Of a stretch of 64,000 nucleotides of DNA, positions 33,965 to 43,482 are shown piece by piece. A program made the translations under genes and the position numbers. The DNA lies in NCBI RefSeq assembly GCF_021431965.1, contig NZ_CP090370.1:124001-188000 (forward strand). The letters are read 5' to 3'. This stretch comes from Erythrobacter sp. SDW2 (GTDB lineage Bacteria; Pseudomonadota; Alphaproteobacteria; Sphingomonadales; Sphingomonadaceae). How positions within the stretch are numbered: the first letter of the stretch is position 1; each line of letters starts with the position of its first letter. Below the pieces are notes generated by a model. It did no database searches, was not told the DNA's origin, and saw nothing but the letters and a program-made list of their open reading frames with translations.

Positions 33965-35390
33965 CATCCGCAATGCGGCGCTCACCATAGCTGCCGCCAG
34001 CATGGTCGCGTCGCCTGTCGTCGCAAACGTCGGCGACAGCATGGACCGCTTCATGGACGACATGGGCGCTGCGGCCAATGTCACCGGGCCGAGCGCGTTC
34101 GAAGGCCAGTCGGCGGGCTATTACAGCCTCGGCAATGTCTGGACGCGCTTCCCGCAGAAAACGACCAACATCGCCAATCTCCAGCTGCCGCGTGCCCGCG
34201 CTGGTTGCGGCGGTATCGATATCTTCGCCGGGTCCTTCTCCTTCATCAACGCAAGCGAGATGGTCGCGCTCTTGAAGGCCGTCGCGAACAATGCGGTTGG
34301 GTTCGCCTTCAGCCTCGCGATCGACACGGTCTGTCCCGAGTGCTCGAAGATCATGCAGGAGTTCAGCCAGAAGGCGCAGCTCATGAACAACCTCTCGATC
34401 AATTCCTGCGAGATGGCGCAGGGGCTGGTCGGCGGCATCTGGCCCAAGGGCGATCTCGCCGACAAGGCAATCTGCGAAGCGATCGGCAATTCTGAAGGCA
34501 TCTTCACCGACTATGCCGCCGCCAAGCATGGCTGCGGCACGCGCGGCCAGCGCGCCTCGACCAACGAGGGTGCCGGCGCCGCCTATGCCGACGTCAATCC
34601 GGGGATCCCACGCAATTACACCTGGCATGTCCTCAAGCAGAGCGCCTTCTTCAACGTGGGCGGCACCTTCGACCGCGATCTCGCCGAATATGCGATGACG
34701 CTCATCGGGACGGTGATCTACGTGCCGCCCCGCGACGACGAGCCGGGAAAATTCGTACCTTTCGCCGGTGATGCCTCCTCGACGCTGGTGACCGCGCTGC
34801 TGGACGGGACGCAGGGCCAGTCGGTGCGGGTTTTTCAGTGCGACGAGCCCGACCAGTGCCTCAACCCGACTTTCCAGCAGATGAGCCTCTCGAGCGCGAA
34901 GGCCATCCGGCCCCGCGTTGCCCGGCTCATCGGCAGCATGGTCGAGGCCATCCGCAGCGACACCGCGATCGGCGACGAGGAGAAGGAGCTGCTCCAGGTG
35001 GCATCGGTGCCGCTCTACAAGATCCTCACCGTGCAGGCGGCCTATGGACGCGGGATGGCAACCGACGACCGCGACACGCTGGCCGAGATTGCCAGCATCG
35101 ATCTCCTCTATGCCATTCTCGAGCGCATCACCGCCGAGGCTGGACGCTCTATGGCGAGTTTCATCGCCGCCGATGAAGCCAAGCTCGCGATCTGGCGCGC
35201 GCAGGTCGCCGAGGTCCGGTCAAGCCTCGCCCAGCGGCAAGCGACCGGGCAAGCCCGGGTCTCGGCGATCATGCAGATCATTGAGAAGACCGCGATGATC
35301 GAGAACATGCTCGCCGCTTCGATGTCGCCGTCGATGGCCGCCGCGCTCGACTGGTCGCGCGGGATGCAGTCCCGTTCCATCGTTCCATAA
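33954..35390 (+). CDS. traH: TraH pilus assembly protein
   Basis: This 478-residue exported protein has a signal peptide and the TraH features GGIDIFAGSFSFINASEMVALLKAVANNAVGFAF, then a coiled-coil region near the C-terminus. TraH belongs to the F-type pilus assembly group with TraF, TraW and TraU. It overlaps traF by 11 bases and is followed by traG after 12 bp. Confidence 0.93.
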   Translation: MITSIRNAALTIAAASMVASPVVANVGDSMDRFMDDMGAAANVTGPSAFEGQSAGYYSLGNVWTRFPQKTTNIANLQLPRARAGCGGIDIFAGSFSFINASEMVALLKAVANNAVGFAFSLAIDTVCPECSKIMQEFSQKAQLMNNLSINSCEMAQGLVGGIWPKGDLADKAICEAIGNSEGIFTDYAAAKHGCGTRGQRASTNEGAGAAYADVNPGIPRNYTWHVLKQSAFFNVGGTFDRDLAEYAMTLIGTVIYVPPRDDEPGKFVPFAGDASSTLVTALLDGTQGQSVRVFQCDEPDQCLNPTFQQMSLSSAKAIRPRVARLIGSMVEAIRSDTAIGDEEKELLQVASVPLYKILTVQAAYGRGMATDDRDTLAEIASIDLLYAILERITAEAGRSMASFIAADEAKLAIWRAQVAEVRSSLAQRQATGQARVSAIMQIIEKTAMIENMLAASMSPSMAAALDWSRGMQSRSIVP

Positions 35391-35402
35391 GGGTCAGACA
35401 AC

Positions 35403-38105
35403 GTGGTCGAGATTTTCACGGTCGGTGGCGGCGAGTATATCGTCAACGTTCTCAACGCCGTTGCCGCCTGGACCGGTGCGGGCGGTTACAAGAGCCTGAT
35501 CCAGGTCGCGCTGGTGATGGGCATGGTGCTCGCGGTCATCGTGGTCGCGTTCAACCAGGACTGGCGCGCCTGGCTCAACTGGTTCCTCGGCGCGACGCTC
35601 ATCTACATGTGCCTGATGGTGCCGCGCATGGACGTCCATGTGACCGACCGGGTCAATCCCAGCCTTGCCCCCGCGACGGTGGCCAATGTCCCGCTCGGGC
35701 TTGCCCTTATGGCCAGTTTCACCAGCCAGGCGGGGGATTACCTGACCCGCTCGGCCGAGCTCGTCTTCGGCCTGCCGGACGACCTCAACTACTCGAAGAA
35801 CGGCATGATCTATGGCGCGCGGCTGCTTGAATCGACGCGCAGCTTGCGCATTTCCGATCCGGAGTTTGCTGCGAACTTCGACGAGCATGTCCGGCAATGC
35901 GTGTTCTACGATCTGCTGCTCGGCCGCTATTCGATGAAGGAGCTGTCCGAGAGCGATGACATCTGGACGACGATCGAACCGGGGAGCGCGGCGCGCGCGC
36001 AGAAATTCCTGACCCGGCAGGCCGACGACAGCGTAACGGCCTCGATCATCACCTGCCGCGAAGCTTACACCGCTCTGTCGGGGCAATGGGCGAGCCTCAT
36101 CGACGAGATGACGCTTGTCGCGGGGCGCCAACTCTATCCGCGCCAGACCGAAGCGCTCGCCAAGGCCAAGCTCATGGCGGACCTCCCGATTGCTTATCAG
36201 TATCTCACCGGCATCTCGCGCAGTGCGAGCGACATCTTCCGCCAGGTGCTGACGATCAATGCCATGAACCAGGCCATGCACGGCTTTGCAGGTGCGAGCG
36301 GCACCGGCAGCATCGACGTCTTCGCGCAGACCCGGGCCGATATTCAGACCGAGCGGACCTATTCCTCGATCGCACACAACGCGATGAAATGGGTCCCGAT
36401 CCTCAACGTCGTGCTGACGGTGGTGTTCTACGCGCTGTTCCCTGTCCTGTTTCCGCTGTTCCTCATGCCGCGGACCGGACCCGTTGCATTGAGAGGTTAC
36501 GTCACCGGCTTCTTCTACCTTGCGGCGTGGGGACCGCTCTTCGTGATCCTGCACATGATCCTGATGTTCAAAGGCGCAGGCGATGTCGCCGCCGCTGGCG
36601 GCAGCACGGGCCTCAGCCTGGCGACCTTTGCCGGCATGAGCGACGTCAACAGCGATATTGGCATTCTAGCGGGCTATCTTGTCGCCTCGATCCCGTTCCT
36701 TGCCGGCGGGGTGGCGCGCGGTGCGCTGGCGATCTCGGGCCAGGCAACGAGCTATCTCAACCCGAGCCAGAATGCAGCCGAGGAAGCCTCGCGCGAAGCG
36801 AGCACCGGCAATGTCTCGCTCGGCAACTCGAACATCGACAATTCGACGGTGTTCTCCCGCCAGTTTGCCCAAGGCAATCTTGCACCCAACATCGCCTATG
36901 GCGCCACGCAGACGCGTGGTTTCAGCGACCGCGGCACGCAGACGACCAGTTTCCCCGATGGCGAGTTCGCTGCTGTCCCGAATTCAAGCTATCCGTTCAC
37001 CCCGACACTGGGGCAGGACTTCACCGGCCGCCTCGGAACGATGGCAAGCCAGAGCCGGACGCAGAGCGAGACCTATGCCAACCTCGCCCAGCAATCGACG
37101 AGCTCTGCGCTCACCCGGTTCAGCGAGATCCGCAACGCCTACAGCCAGGGTCAAAGCTCCGACACGGTCAGCGGCGTCGGCACGAACGACAGCATCGGCA
37201 CGGCATTCAGCGAAGTCGACAATGCTTCAAGGACGCTTCAGCAGCAGTTCGGCCTGTCCCGGCGCGCGTCCGACGACATTACCGTGTCTTGGTTCTTGAA
37301 TGGTGACGCTGGCATTGGCCTAAAGGGAGAAAGGGGACCGGTACAGGCGTCTGCGGGTTTGCGGGGTGGTCGCAATCAGACTTGGACGGACAGCGATATC
37401 GGGATCGCCTCGGAAGATCGCGGCAGGATCATGGGTGCGCTGCGGCAGCTTTCGGATAGTCGCAATTGGTCGAACACGCGTGAAGGCTTCCTGCGCGAGA
37501 CGAGCTCGAGCTCGGTATCGCAAGTGTCGACGAGCTCGTCGGGTCTCAGCCGATCGCTGACCGAAGCCGAAAGCTACACGCGAGAGGCGCGTCGGGCCGA
37601 AGAGATGGCCAGCCGCCTCGAAAACCAGGCCAGCTGGTACGAGGCCAACAGCGCCGCAGGCACGCTGAACCTGAGCCAGGCCTATCGCGAATGGGGCATG
37701 GCCGAGATCGAAGCCAATCGCGACTATTACGGGCCGGTGCGCTTCGACGACATCGAGTTCCAGATGAGTGCGCGCGGCCAGCAGCTGCAATCGCGGTTTG
37801 TCGAAAGCTATGCTGATCGCCTGCAAGACGACATCGAAGCCGACCTTTCGCTGCCGGACTTCGCTCCTGTCAGCCGCCCCGGGATCGGAAGTGCTGGGCA
37901 GGTACGTGCGAGGGGTGCCGTGGGCTCTGCGGATGGTCGCTCAATGCCCGATGCTCCTGATCGGTCTGGCATCACCGATGAAGTCGAGCAGGTTCGCCAG
38001 CAGGGTCGTGGTAGGATTGGTACCGTTCGAGGTTACCTCGACCGCCAGACGCAGGGCGCAACGGGTGCAAGCGAGGAAGCAGCTGACGACGTGAAGGAAT
38101 GGTAG
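35403..38105 (+). CDS. traG: TraG mating-pair and pilus protein
   Basis: This 900-residue protein has an N-terminal TraG_N membrane part with several helices (residues about 1-460, including the segments near 30-65 and 330-410). A large periplasmic, Ser/Thr-rich C-terminal half follows, which in F takes part in mating-pair stabilisation and entry exclusion. It starts with GTG. It is the last gene of the transfer operon before the defence island, and it ends 4 bp from a convergent small gene. Confidence 0.93.
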   Translation: MVEIFTVGGGEYIVNVLNAVAAWTGAGGYKSLIQVALVMGMVLAVIVVAFNQDWRAWLNWFLGATLIYMCLMVPRMDVHVTDRVNPSLAPATVANVPLGLALMASFTSQAGDYLTRSAELVFGLPDDLNYSKNGMIYGARLLESTRSLRISDPEFAANFDEHVRQCVFYDLLLGRYSMKELSESDDIWTTIEPGSAARAQKFLTRQADDSVTASIITCREAYTALSGQWASLIDEMTLVAGRQLYPRQTEALAKAKLMADLPIAYQYLTGISRSASDIFRQVLTINAMNQAMHGFAGASGTGSIDVFAQTRADIQTERTYSSIAHNAMKWVPILNVVLTVVFYALFPVLFPLFLMPRTGPVALRGYVTGFFYLAAWGPLFVILHMILMFKGAGDVAAAGGSTGLSLATFAGMSDVNSDIGILAGYLVASIPFLAGGVARGALAISGQATSYLNPSQNAAEEASREASTGNVSLGNSNIDNSTVFSRQFAQGNLAPNIAYGATQTRGFSDRGTQTTSFPDGEFAAVPNSSYPFTPTLGQDFTGRLGTMASQSRTQSETYANLAQQSTSSALTRFSEIRNAYSQGQSSDTVSGVGTNDSIGTAFSEVDNASRTLQQQFGLSRRASDDITVSWFLNGDAGIGLKGERGPVQASAGLRGGRNQTWTDSDIGIASEDRGRIMGALRQLSDSRNWSNTREGFLRETSSSSVSQVSTSSSGLSRSLTEAESYTREARRAEEMASRLENQASWYEANSAAGTLNLSQAYREWGMAEIEANRDYYGPVRFDDIEFQMSARGQQLQSRFVESYADRLQDDIEADLSLPDFAPVSRPGIGSAGQVRARGAVGSADGRSMPDAPDRSGITDEVEQVRQQGRGRIGTVRGYLDRQTQGATGASEEAADDVKEW

Positions 38106-38109
38106 GCGG

Positions 38110-38319
38110 TCAAAGTACCAAATCGTAGATCACGACATAAACGATGAATGCCAAGAATAGGAGCGCGAAGGCGATGAAACCGGCTCTCCCCCACGGGTCG
38201 GCCCAGGCCTTCTTCCATGAATAGGACGTTAGGCGGTTTTCAGAGATGGCACGGTCAATATCCTGCAAGCCTTCCCAGCGATGCTCCGAGTTGTGCGGGG
38301 GGTCTTTGCGCCCAGCCAT
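38110..38319 (-). CDS. Small single-helix membrane protein
   Basis: This 69-residue protein has a charged N-terminal half and one C-terminal membrane helix (GFIAFALLFLAFIVYVVIYDLVL). The ATG at 38319 is chosen over an upstream TTG because GGAG lies at the right distance before it. It is convergent with traG and stands apart from the defence operon by about 100 bp. The function is unknown; entry exclusion is possible because such proteins sit beside traG, but no similarity is seen. Confidence 0.6.
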   Translation of the reverse strand: MAGRKDPPHNSEHRWEGLQDIDRAISENRLTSYSWKKAWADPWGRAGFIAFALLFLAFIVYVVIYDLVL

Positions 38320-38422
38320 GACGTTCTCCAATCGAAGAGAGTTTAATGTATGAAAATCGAGACATAAAGCCGGAATTCAGACTTAATGCGTCGATTTTGA
38401 CACCTTATCTCTCGCAGAGCCA

Positions 38423-38698
38423 TCAGCGGCTTTTCGGCGCGTTCGCGCGCCTCCATTTTTGACAAGCCGTGGCGAATGAACGGACCGTCTTGTCAAAATC
38501 GCACTGCAGCATCGCGGAAAGTAGGTCTTCGTAGCTAGCTTTCTCGACCTCGATCCGGATGTCGGTCACCCCGCCACCCTTCGAGTCGAGTTCAAGCCAA
38601 AATTCGAGCTTCTTGTCGTGTGTCGCGATATTGACTGGCAGGTCCCGCTGGTACCAATTGTTCGACGATTTCCCGCCACGGTCTGCCTTGATACCCAT
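38423..38698 (-). CDS. Unrecognised 91-residue protein, end of DISARM-like operon
   Basis: This small basic protein has a beta-rich first half (VNIATHDKKLEFWLELDSKGGGVTDIRIEVEK) and a helical end (ASYEDLLSAMLQCDFDKTVRSFATACQKW). It starts 13 bp after the 539-residue protein and is the last gene of the leftward six-gene operon. I recognise no family. Tight linkage suggests it is a component of, or partner to, the system. Confidence 0.7.
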   Translation of the reverse strand: MGIKADRGGKSSNNWYQRDLPVNIATHDKKLEFWLELDSKGGGVTDIRIEVEKASYEDLLSAMLQCDFDKTVRSFATACQKWRRANAPKSR

Positions 38699-38711
38699 TG
38701 GGTATGAACTC

Positions 38712-40331
38712 CTAGTTCTTGACGCGACGCCCCTTGCGCTTCTTCCCGCCGAGTTCTGTCGATACCTTGAGCAAGCGCTCGACGTGGAAGTTGAGCTCGT
38801 CGCGGTCCAGCGTTGCGAGCGGCAAGCTTGCCATTGCAACAACTTCCTCGGAGTCGCCGACCTCGCGGAGGGCGACGGTCGTGGCGTTCTCCCAGGCAGC
38901 GGACATGAGCTTCTTGAGCGAAGCGACCGTTGGGCGAGCGCCGAGTGTAGCGATTGGCAAAACCAGGTTCACGATCGGGTTTCCCGGTGACGACCGCGAG
39001 CAATCCTCGACCATGATAAACTCGCCCTTGGCGCTGCCTGGGCGAATGCCAATCTGCCCGGAGGCACCGTCCAGTTCGACCTTGTAGCCGGCCTCTTGTA
39101 TCCTGGCCTTGAGCATTACCATGTAGGCTGGCGGTTCTACCTGCCGTTCAAGCACGCTATTTCCGCCAACCTTGATGACCTGATGGCGGGTCAGGTCAGC
39201 GCCGGTCTTGGATGTCTCGATCTCGACGCGAACGGGTTTGCCCGTGGCTATTCGATCTCCTAGCTCGAGCACGGCTTCCATTCTTGGCGCAGGAGACTTT
39301 AGCCTACTGTCGATCCGCGAAAGCCCGGCGAAGGCGTAAACCGCCGCAGTGACCAAGGCTCGTACCCGCGGGCCAGTTTCGAGGTTGCTTTCGAGTTCTT
39401 CAAGGCCCGACGGCTCGTGAGACAGGATAATTGCGAGCGCAGCACGGCGACCGATCTTTTCGCTGTCTGCCAGGCTAGGAATGTCAATCTCGGCATCGAT
39501 GACCTTTTGGCATCCGCGCACCCAGGATTCTGCTTCTGGGCCATGATCTGCCAAGCGGCCTTCGACATCTGCGAGGAATTCGCGCCGATCAAAGCCGCGT
39601 TTGCCGAAACGAGATCGCAGCGCCTCGATAGTAGCTGTCCAGATCGAGACATCGACCTGCGAAGTACGAGGTTCGAGCGCAAGCAGGAGGCGTCGACCGT
39701 TCTCAGCAAGATCGGTTCCCGGCTCTTTGAGGAAGTGGCAGATCGCTTCATCGAAGGTGTTTTCCGCCAAGAGATCGATGATTCCCGCCGCGAAACCCCC
39801 AAGAAAGTCGAGGTCGCTTCGTCTGCTCGGCTGCTCGACCGGAAGCTCTTGTAGGTCTGTAGGGCGTTCGCCAGATTCGCAGACCGGCCACTTCGCTGCA
39901 AGTTCGACGATGTTCATGGGAACGTCGGGAAATGCATCGTAAGATGCGTTGAAGTTCGCCAACGAGGCCTCGTCCCGGAAGTAGGCCGACCTGACCGTCG
40001 TTATCCTCTCAGGGCCACCAAGCAATTCCATGGTTCCAGGTCCCGGAGCAGCCTCTCCTTCTCCTGCGAGGCTGAGCAGGACCCTGTCCCCATCTTCACC
40101 CTCTGAGATTGCCCAGGCGGGAACCTCGCCAATGAAAGCGAACAGTCCGTTGGCAGCGTAGCTCTGCAGGTCCCGTGCCGCATCGCTTTTCAATGATCCA
40201 CCAAGGTAGCCAGACGCCAACGCAAGGGCAAAATTGTCGGCGTGGATCGGCACGAGGAGTTCCCAGCTTGATGCCTTGCCTTCGGCTTTCGGTTCGAAAT
40301 CGAGCTCGAGTTCGCGCTTATCGTCTGTCAC
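38712..40331 (-). CDS. Unrecognised 539-residue protein of the DISARM-like operon
   Basis: I know no family for this protein. It is acidic and soluble, without signal peptide, membrane segment, Walker motif, HKD phospholipase motif or Cys cluster. The sequence looks like a chain of mixed alpha/beta domains: residues 20-110 contain IHADNFALALASGYLGGS, the middle (about 180-330) is mostly helical, and a beta-rich part follows about residue 340. It ends in a basic tail (GGKKRKGRRVKN) that could touch nucleic acid. It starts with GTG, overlapping the helicase stop (GTGA), so it is translationally coupled. It occupies the slot where classic DISARM has drmC, but is not a phospholipase-D protein. 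Confidence 0.8.
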   Translation of the reverse strand: MTDDKRELELDFEPKAEGKASSWELLVPIHADNFALALASGYLGGSLKSDAARDLQSYAANGLFAFIGEVPAWAISEGEDGDRVLLSLAGEGEAAPGPGTMELLGGPERITTVRSAYFRDEASLANFNASYDAFPDVPMNIVELAAKWPVCESGERPTDLQELPVEQPSRRSDLDFLGGFAAGIIDLLAENTFDEAICHFLKEPGTDLAENGRRLLLALEPRTSQVDVSIWTATIEALRSRFGKRGFDRREFLADVEGRLADHGPEAESWVRGCQKVIDAEIDIPSLADSEKIGRRAALAIILSHEPSGLEELESNLETGPRVRALVTAAVYAFAGLSRIDSRLKSPAPRMEAVLELGDRIATGKPVRVEIETSKTGADLTRHQVIKVGGNSVLERQVEPPAYMVMLKARIQEAGYKVELDGASGQIGIRPGSAKGEFIMVEDCSRSSPGNPIVNLVLPIATLGARPTVASLKKLMSAAWENATTVALREVGDSEEVVAMASLPLATLDRDELNFHVERLLKVSTELGGKKRKGRRVKN

Positions 40332-41617
40332 TCGGCTGCCTCCATTTCTTCGAAATCATCGTTGGCCTCGATGGCCTCTTGGAACACCCCGACGCTTTGG
40401 TCGAGTGATCCGAGGCCCACATACCGGCACAAGTCCATGCTTGGACGAGGCAGCAAGCGGAACGATGCGGGTGGAGCGGCCCTTGGATCTATGTCCTTGA
40501 ACGCGATGTAGAGCTCGGAACGGGCACGGGAACTCATAACGTAAAGTGCCATCCGCTCGTTCAAGAAGCCCGAGGTATCGACACTCATTCCTTCCATGCC
40601 GAGGAAGAAAACGATGTCGAATTCTAGACCCTTGGCAGACTGTGCATGGAGGAAGGTAATCGTGTTGCCACTTTCAAAGTCCAGAGACTGGTCGGTGTGC
40701 GTACTGTTTCCGCTGAGGTACATCTGCAAATGCGGGGGCTTGGCCAGCTCGCCAACCCGCGTTTTGACCTGGTTGTAGGCCCGCTTTACGTCCTTGGTTC
40801 CACCGTAGACGATCACGCCGACCTGCTTACCGGGGTTGATCTTCGCCTTTCGCGCAATGAAGTCAGCGATTTCACGGTCATTGGCAGCGAAGACAACCTG
40901 CGGGTTCTCACCATCAGCGTCCGGCAGTTCCGCTATGCCGCTCTCGTTTCCGACTTGGAAATGCTTGGCAAACTCGGCGATCGGCCGCGTGTTGCGAAAG
41001 TTCTTTTTCAAGTTGAAAACGCGATCGGCCGCGGCACCGAGGAAAAGGTAATCCTTGATATCCTTGATCCGGCTATTCCGGTCAGCCTGCAAACGCTGGT
41101 TGTCGTCCGCGAAGATCGTCACCTGCGCCGCGACACCGTGCGCTTCCATTTGCTTCAGCATCATCCCTAGGGCCATGTACATCTGGGGAGGAAAGTCTTG
41201 CCCCTCGTCGATGATGAGATGTCCCCAGGTAAACTTGCGGCTGGCACCCTTCTGGAATGCATTGATCGCCCGGGCGCATATGTCGGGCCAATCGTGGGCC
41301 CAGCGATCACCGGCGATCATCGGAGGCCAAGAGCCCGTCGCCCGCTTCCACCACTTGCCTGCCCAGGTATGCATCGTGCTCACGCCAACATCGGGAGCCA
41401 CGTTTGACCTGCTGGACGTGTACTTGGCCAACACCTTGTTATACATGATAACATGCGGATCTTGACCAAGCTTTCCGAGCTTCTGGGCACGGTGAAAAGC
41501 CATGACCGTTTTCCCGGTGCCGGGCGGGCCCACGACCAAGATCGCACCGTCGGCAGGTGCATCGCCGTAAATGCGACGCTGCTCTCGGTCGAGATCACTT
41601 AACGAGGGAAACCGCAT
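40328..41617 (-). CDS. UvrD-like SF1 helicase of the DISARM-like operon
   Basis: This 429-residue SF1 ATPase has a Walker A (VGPPGTGKTVMAFHRAQ, residues 29-45) and a Walker B (LIIDEGQDFP, near 137). It also has the KKNFRNTRPIAEFA motif, the SAKGLEFDIVFFLG motif (near 320) and the VMSSRARSELYIAF motif. It is short for a full UvrD, so it may lack some accessory subdomains. The ATG at 41617 lies 2 bp after the drmB stop. No such helicase is part of described class 1 or class 2 DISARM, so it is an added or replaced part here. Confidence 0.88.
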   Translation of the reverse strand: MRFPSLSDLDREQRRIYGDAPADGAILVVGPPGTGKTVMAFHRAQKLGKLGQDPHVIMYNKVLAKYTSSRSNVAPDVGVSTMHTWAGKWWKRATGSWPPMIAGDRWAHDWPDICARAINAFQKGASRKFTWGHLIIDEGQDFPPQMYMALGMMLKQMEAHGVAAQVTIFADDNQRLQADRNSRIKDIKDYLFLGAAADRVFNLKKNFRNTRPIAEFAKHFQVGNESGIAELPDADGENPQVVFAANDREIADFIARKAKINPGKQVGVIVYGGTKDVKRAYNQVKTRVGELAKPPHLQMYLSGNSTHTDQSLDFESGNTITFLHAQSAKGLEFDIVFFLGMEGMSVDTSGFLNERMALYVMSSRARSELYIAFKDIDPRAAPPASFRLLPRPSMDLCRYVGLGSLDQSVGVFQEAIEANDDFEEMEAAE

Positions 41618-41619
41618 CC

Positions 41620-43482
41620 TTAGACCTCTAGAACCTTGCTGAAGTAGCCAACCGGCTCGCGAACACCGCGACCATTCTTCCGTCCGTCGCCGGACACCAA
41701 GACACGGTCGAGGAGTACGTTCGAGAAAGTACAGCTTGTCTCCGCGACAAGCGAACACGCGTGGCACGCTGCACGGTTCAAGCCATCGACACCTTGCGCG
41801 TCAAGCTCGCGGCAGACCGGGTCCCCGGAACACCATTGGCTGCGTGACACGGCGCGGTAGATGACATCCTCGAGCCTTTCGGGCGCACCCATCTCGCTCA
41901 GGCCACCCATAGATCCCTCGGCATCCGAGTCGGCCGTGTAGATGAGCAGTCCGGCATACGGCTCGGAGTCCGTTCCGCAGTAAATTCGCTCCCTTAGCGA
42001 GGTCGAAGAATATCCGCAGTCGAAAGACAGCTGGTTCAGGAGCAAGTGGGCAAAACTGTGGACCATGATGAATGTTGGATTCGCGTTGAAACCCATGCGC
42101 ACCGGCAATCCCAGCGCCTCGGCACCCACGAGGTGTGACTGGGTGAACTCCTCGATTTGCTCTTCGTTCTCCTTCCTCCAGCCAGCGATCGCGGAATTAG
42201 AGAATTCCAAGAAGACGCCTTCGCCAAGCACCATCATGGCCGGCAACCAGTCAGGCTGCTGCCGTCCCAGCGAGGGCGAGATCATGGCGTGTTTCTCGGA
42301 GACGTTGCGCCGCTGGAAGCCTCGGAATGCACGGACCTCACGGAGTCTTTCAACCCTAACGAAACGCTCGAACAGCTCATCGAGACCGAAGCGCGAAGTT
42401 GGCTTCTCCGGCCGGGCTATAAGCCACCGGGAATTCTGTCCCTTGGGGTTCGCAAGGACGGGAAACTCCTGGTCGAGAATGCTTTGCTGGCTGATCTCGC
42501 CTGCCGGAGGGGTGGGTCCAGTTTCGGCTGGACTAGTTCCTAGGTCCGCTTCGAAGCAAGCAAGCGCATCCTCGACGGAAATACCAACATCGTTGGCGCG
42601 TGCCTCGAGGCTTGGGCGGCTTGTCTGGATCGCCATGGTAGTATCGCCGCCCTGTAAGCCCGCGAGCATCCGCGCAGTTTGCAAGGTGTTCTGGTAGATC
42701 GCGTCGGTACGGAGCTTTTCCCAGCTATCCTTCTCGGTGTCGCCGTCGATATCGAGCGCGGAGATCACTGACGCGTAGTGAAGAGAACTGGAACCTCGCG
42801 GCTCCATGTAGAGCGGCTTCGGGGCCCCGGGATTTTTCTTGTTGTCCGGGTCTACGCAAGTCGATGATTGCTCTCCGGGTTGGTAGCCACGGCATTTCTG
42901 TGGGAGCGGGCCATCTGCTATCCCCTCCAAGTTACCAGATGATCCGCAACTGCACCGTATGACCATGCTCGAGAAGTCACCGCCGCTCTTGCCAGTTACC
43001 TCGAAGTGGAGCCTCGATGTTTGACGGCTGCATGCACCATGTTTCGCGGGCTCGTGTGACCGGTGCGCCCACCAGTACCAATCGATCTCGTCGATGTGGC
43101 CATTGTCGCAAGCCGCAACGAACCGCATGGGAACCAGCCTGGCGTTCTTGCACTTCCCGCCGTCACAGGTTGGCTTGGGAAGACTGCCGTCGTCCTTTAG
43201 GTTTTGCTTGTCTTTTTCCGGGGTCCACCGGGTCATCTTGCGGCATTCCGGGCAAAAGTGCCAATGCGGGAACCGCAGTATAGCGACCGATTCCGTTGGT
43301 TTTCTCAGCTGGCGAGGCCGGAGCCAATCGGTGAGCGATCCCACCTCGATCTTCTCGAGATTGTAGCCCTTCGCCCAGCTTCCCGTGCCGCGGACAAAAA
43401 AGGACTGGCCGTCGATCTCGCATAGCGAGCCAACACCGAATGGGCTTATGAGCTGCGCGCTACGAATTGTTGGCTTGGGCAA
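41620..43482 (-). CDS. drmB: DrmB-like DUF1998 protein
   Basis: This 620-residue protein contains the DUF1998 signature HSFAHLLLNQLSFDCGYSSTSLRERIY (near residue 475) and two Cys groups that probably bind zinc: CPECRKMTRW near the start, and a C-terminal set ending ACHACSLVAETSC. This is the architecture of DrmB, which forms a complex with DrmA in DISARM. I place the start at a TTG (43482) because GGAGGA lies 8 bases before it and the ORF upstream overlaps drmA without any family similarity; the overlap with drmA is 23 bp. Confidence in the family is high; the DISARM role is inferred. Confidence 0.88.
   Translation of the reverse strand: MPKPTIRSAQLISPFGVGSLCEIDGQSFFVRGTGSWAKGYNLEKIEVGSLTDWLRPRQLRKPTESVAILRFPHWHFCPECRKMTRWTPEKDKQNLKDDGSLPKPTCDGGKCKNARLVPMRFVAACDNGHIDEIDWYWWAHRSHEPAKHGACSRQTSRLHFEVTGKSGGDFSSMVIRCSCGSSGNLEGIADGPLPQKCRGYQPGEQSSTCVDPDNKKNPGAPKPLYMEPRGSSSLHYASVISALDIDGDTEKDSWEKLRTDAIYQNTLQTARMLAGLQGGDTTMAIQTSRPSLEARANDVGISVEDALACFEADLGTSPAETGPTPPAGEISQQSILDQEFPVLANPKGQNSRWLIARPEKPTSRFGLDELFERFVRVERLREVRAFRGFQRRNVSEKHAMISPSLGRQQPDWLPAMMVLGEGVFLEFSNSAIAGWRKENEEQIEEFTQSHLVGAEALGLPVRMGFNANPTFIMVHSFAHLLLNQLSFDCGYSSTSLRERIYCGTDSEPYAGLLIYTADSDAEGSMGGLSEMGAPERLEDVIYRAVSRSQWCSGDPVCRELDAQGVDGLNRAACHACSLVAETSCTFSNVLLDRVLVSGDGRKNGRGVREPVGYFSKVLEV

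Noticed and set aside
38712-40331. Reading the 539-residue protein as DrmC (phospholipase D)
   Set aside because: No HxKxxxxD motif is present and no other DrmC feature is seen.
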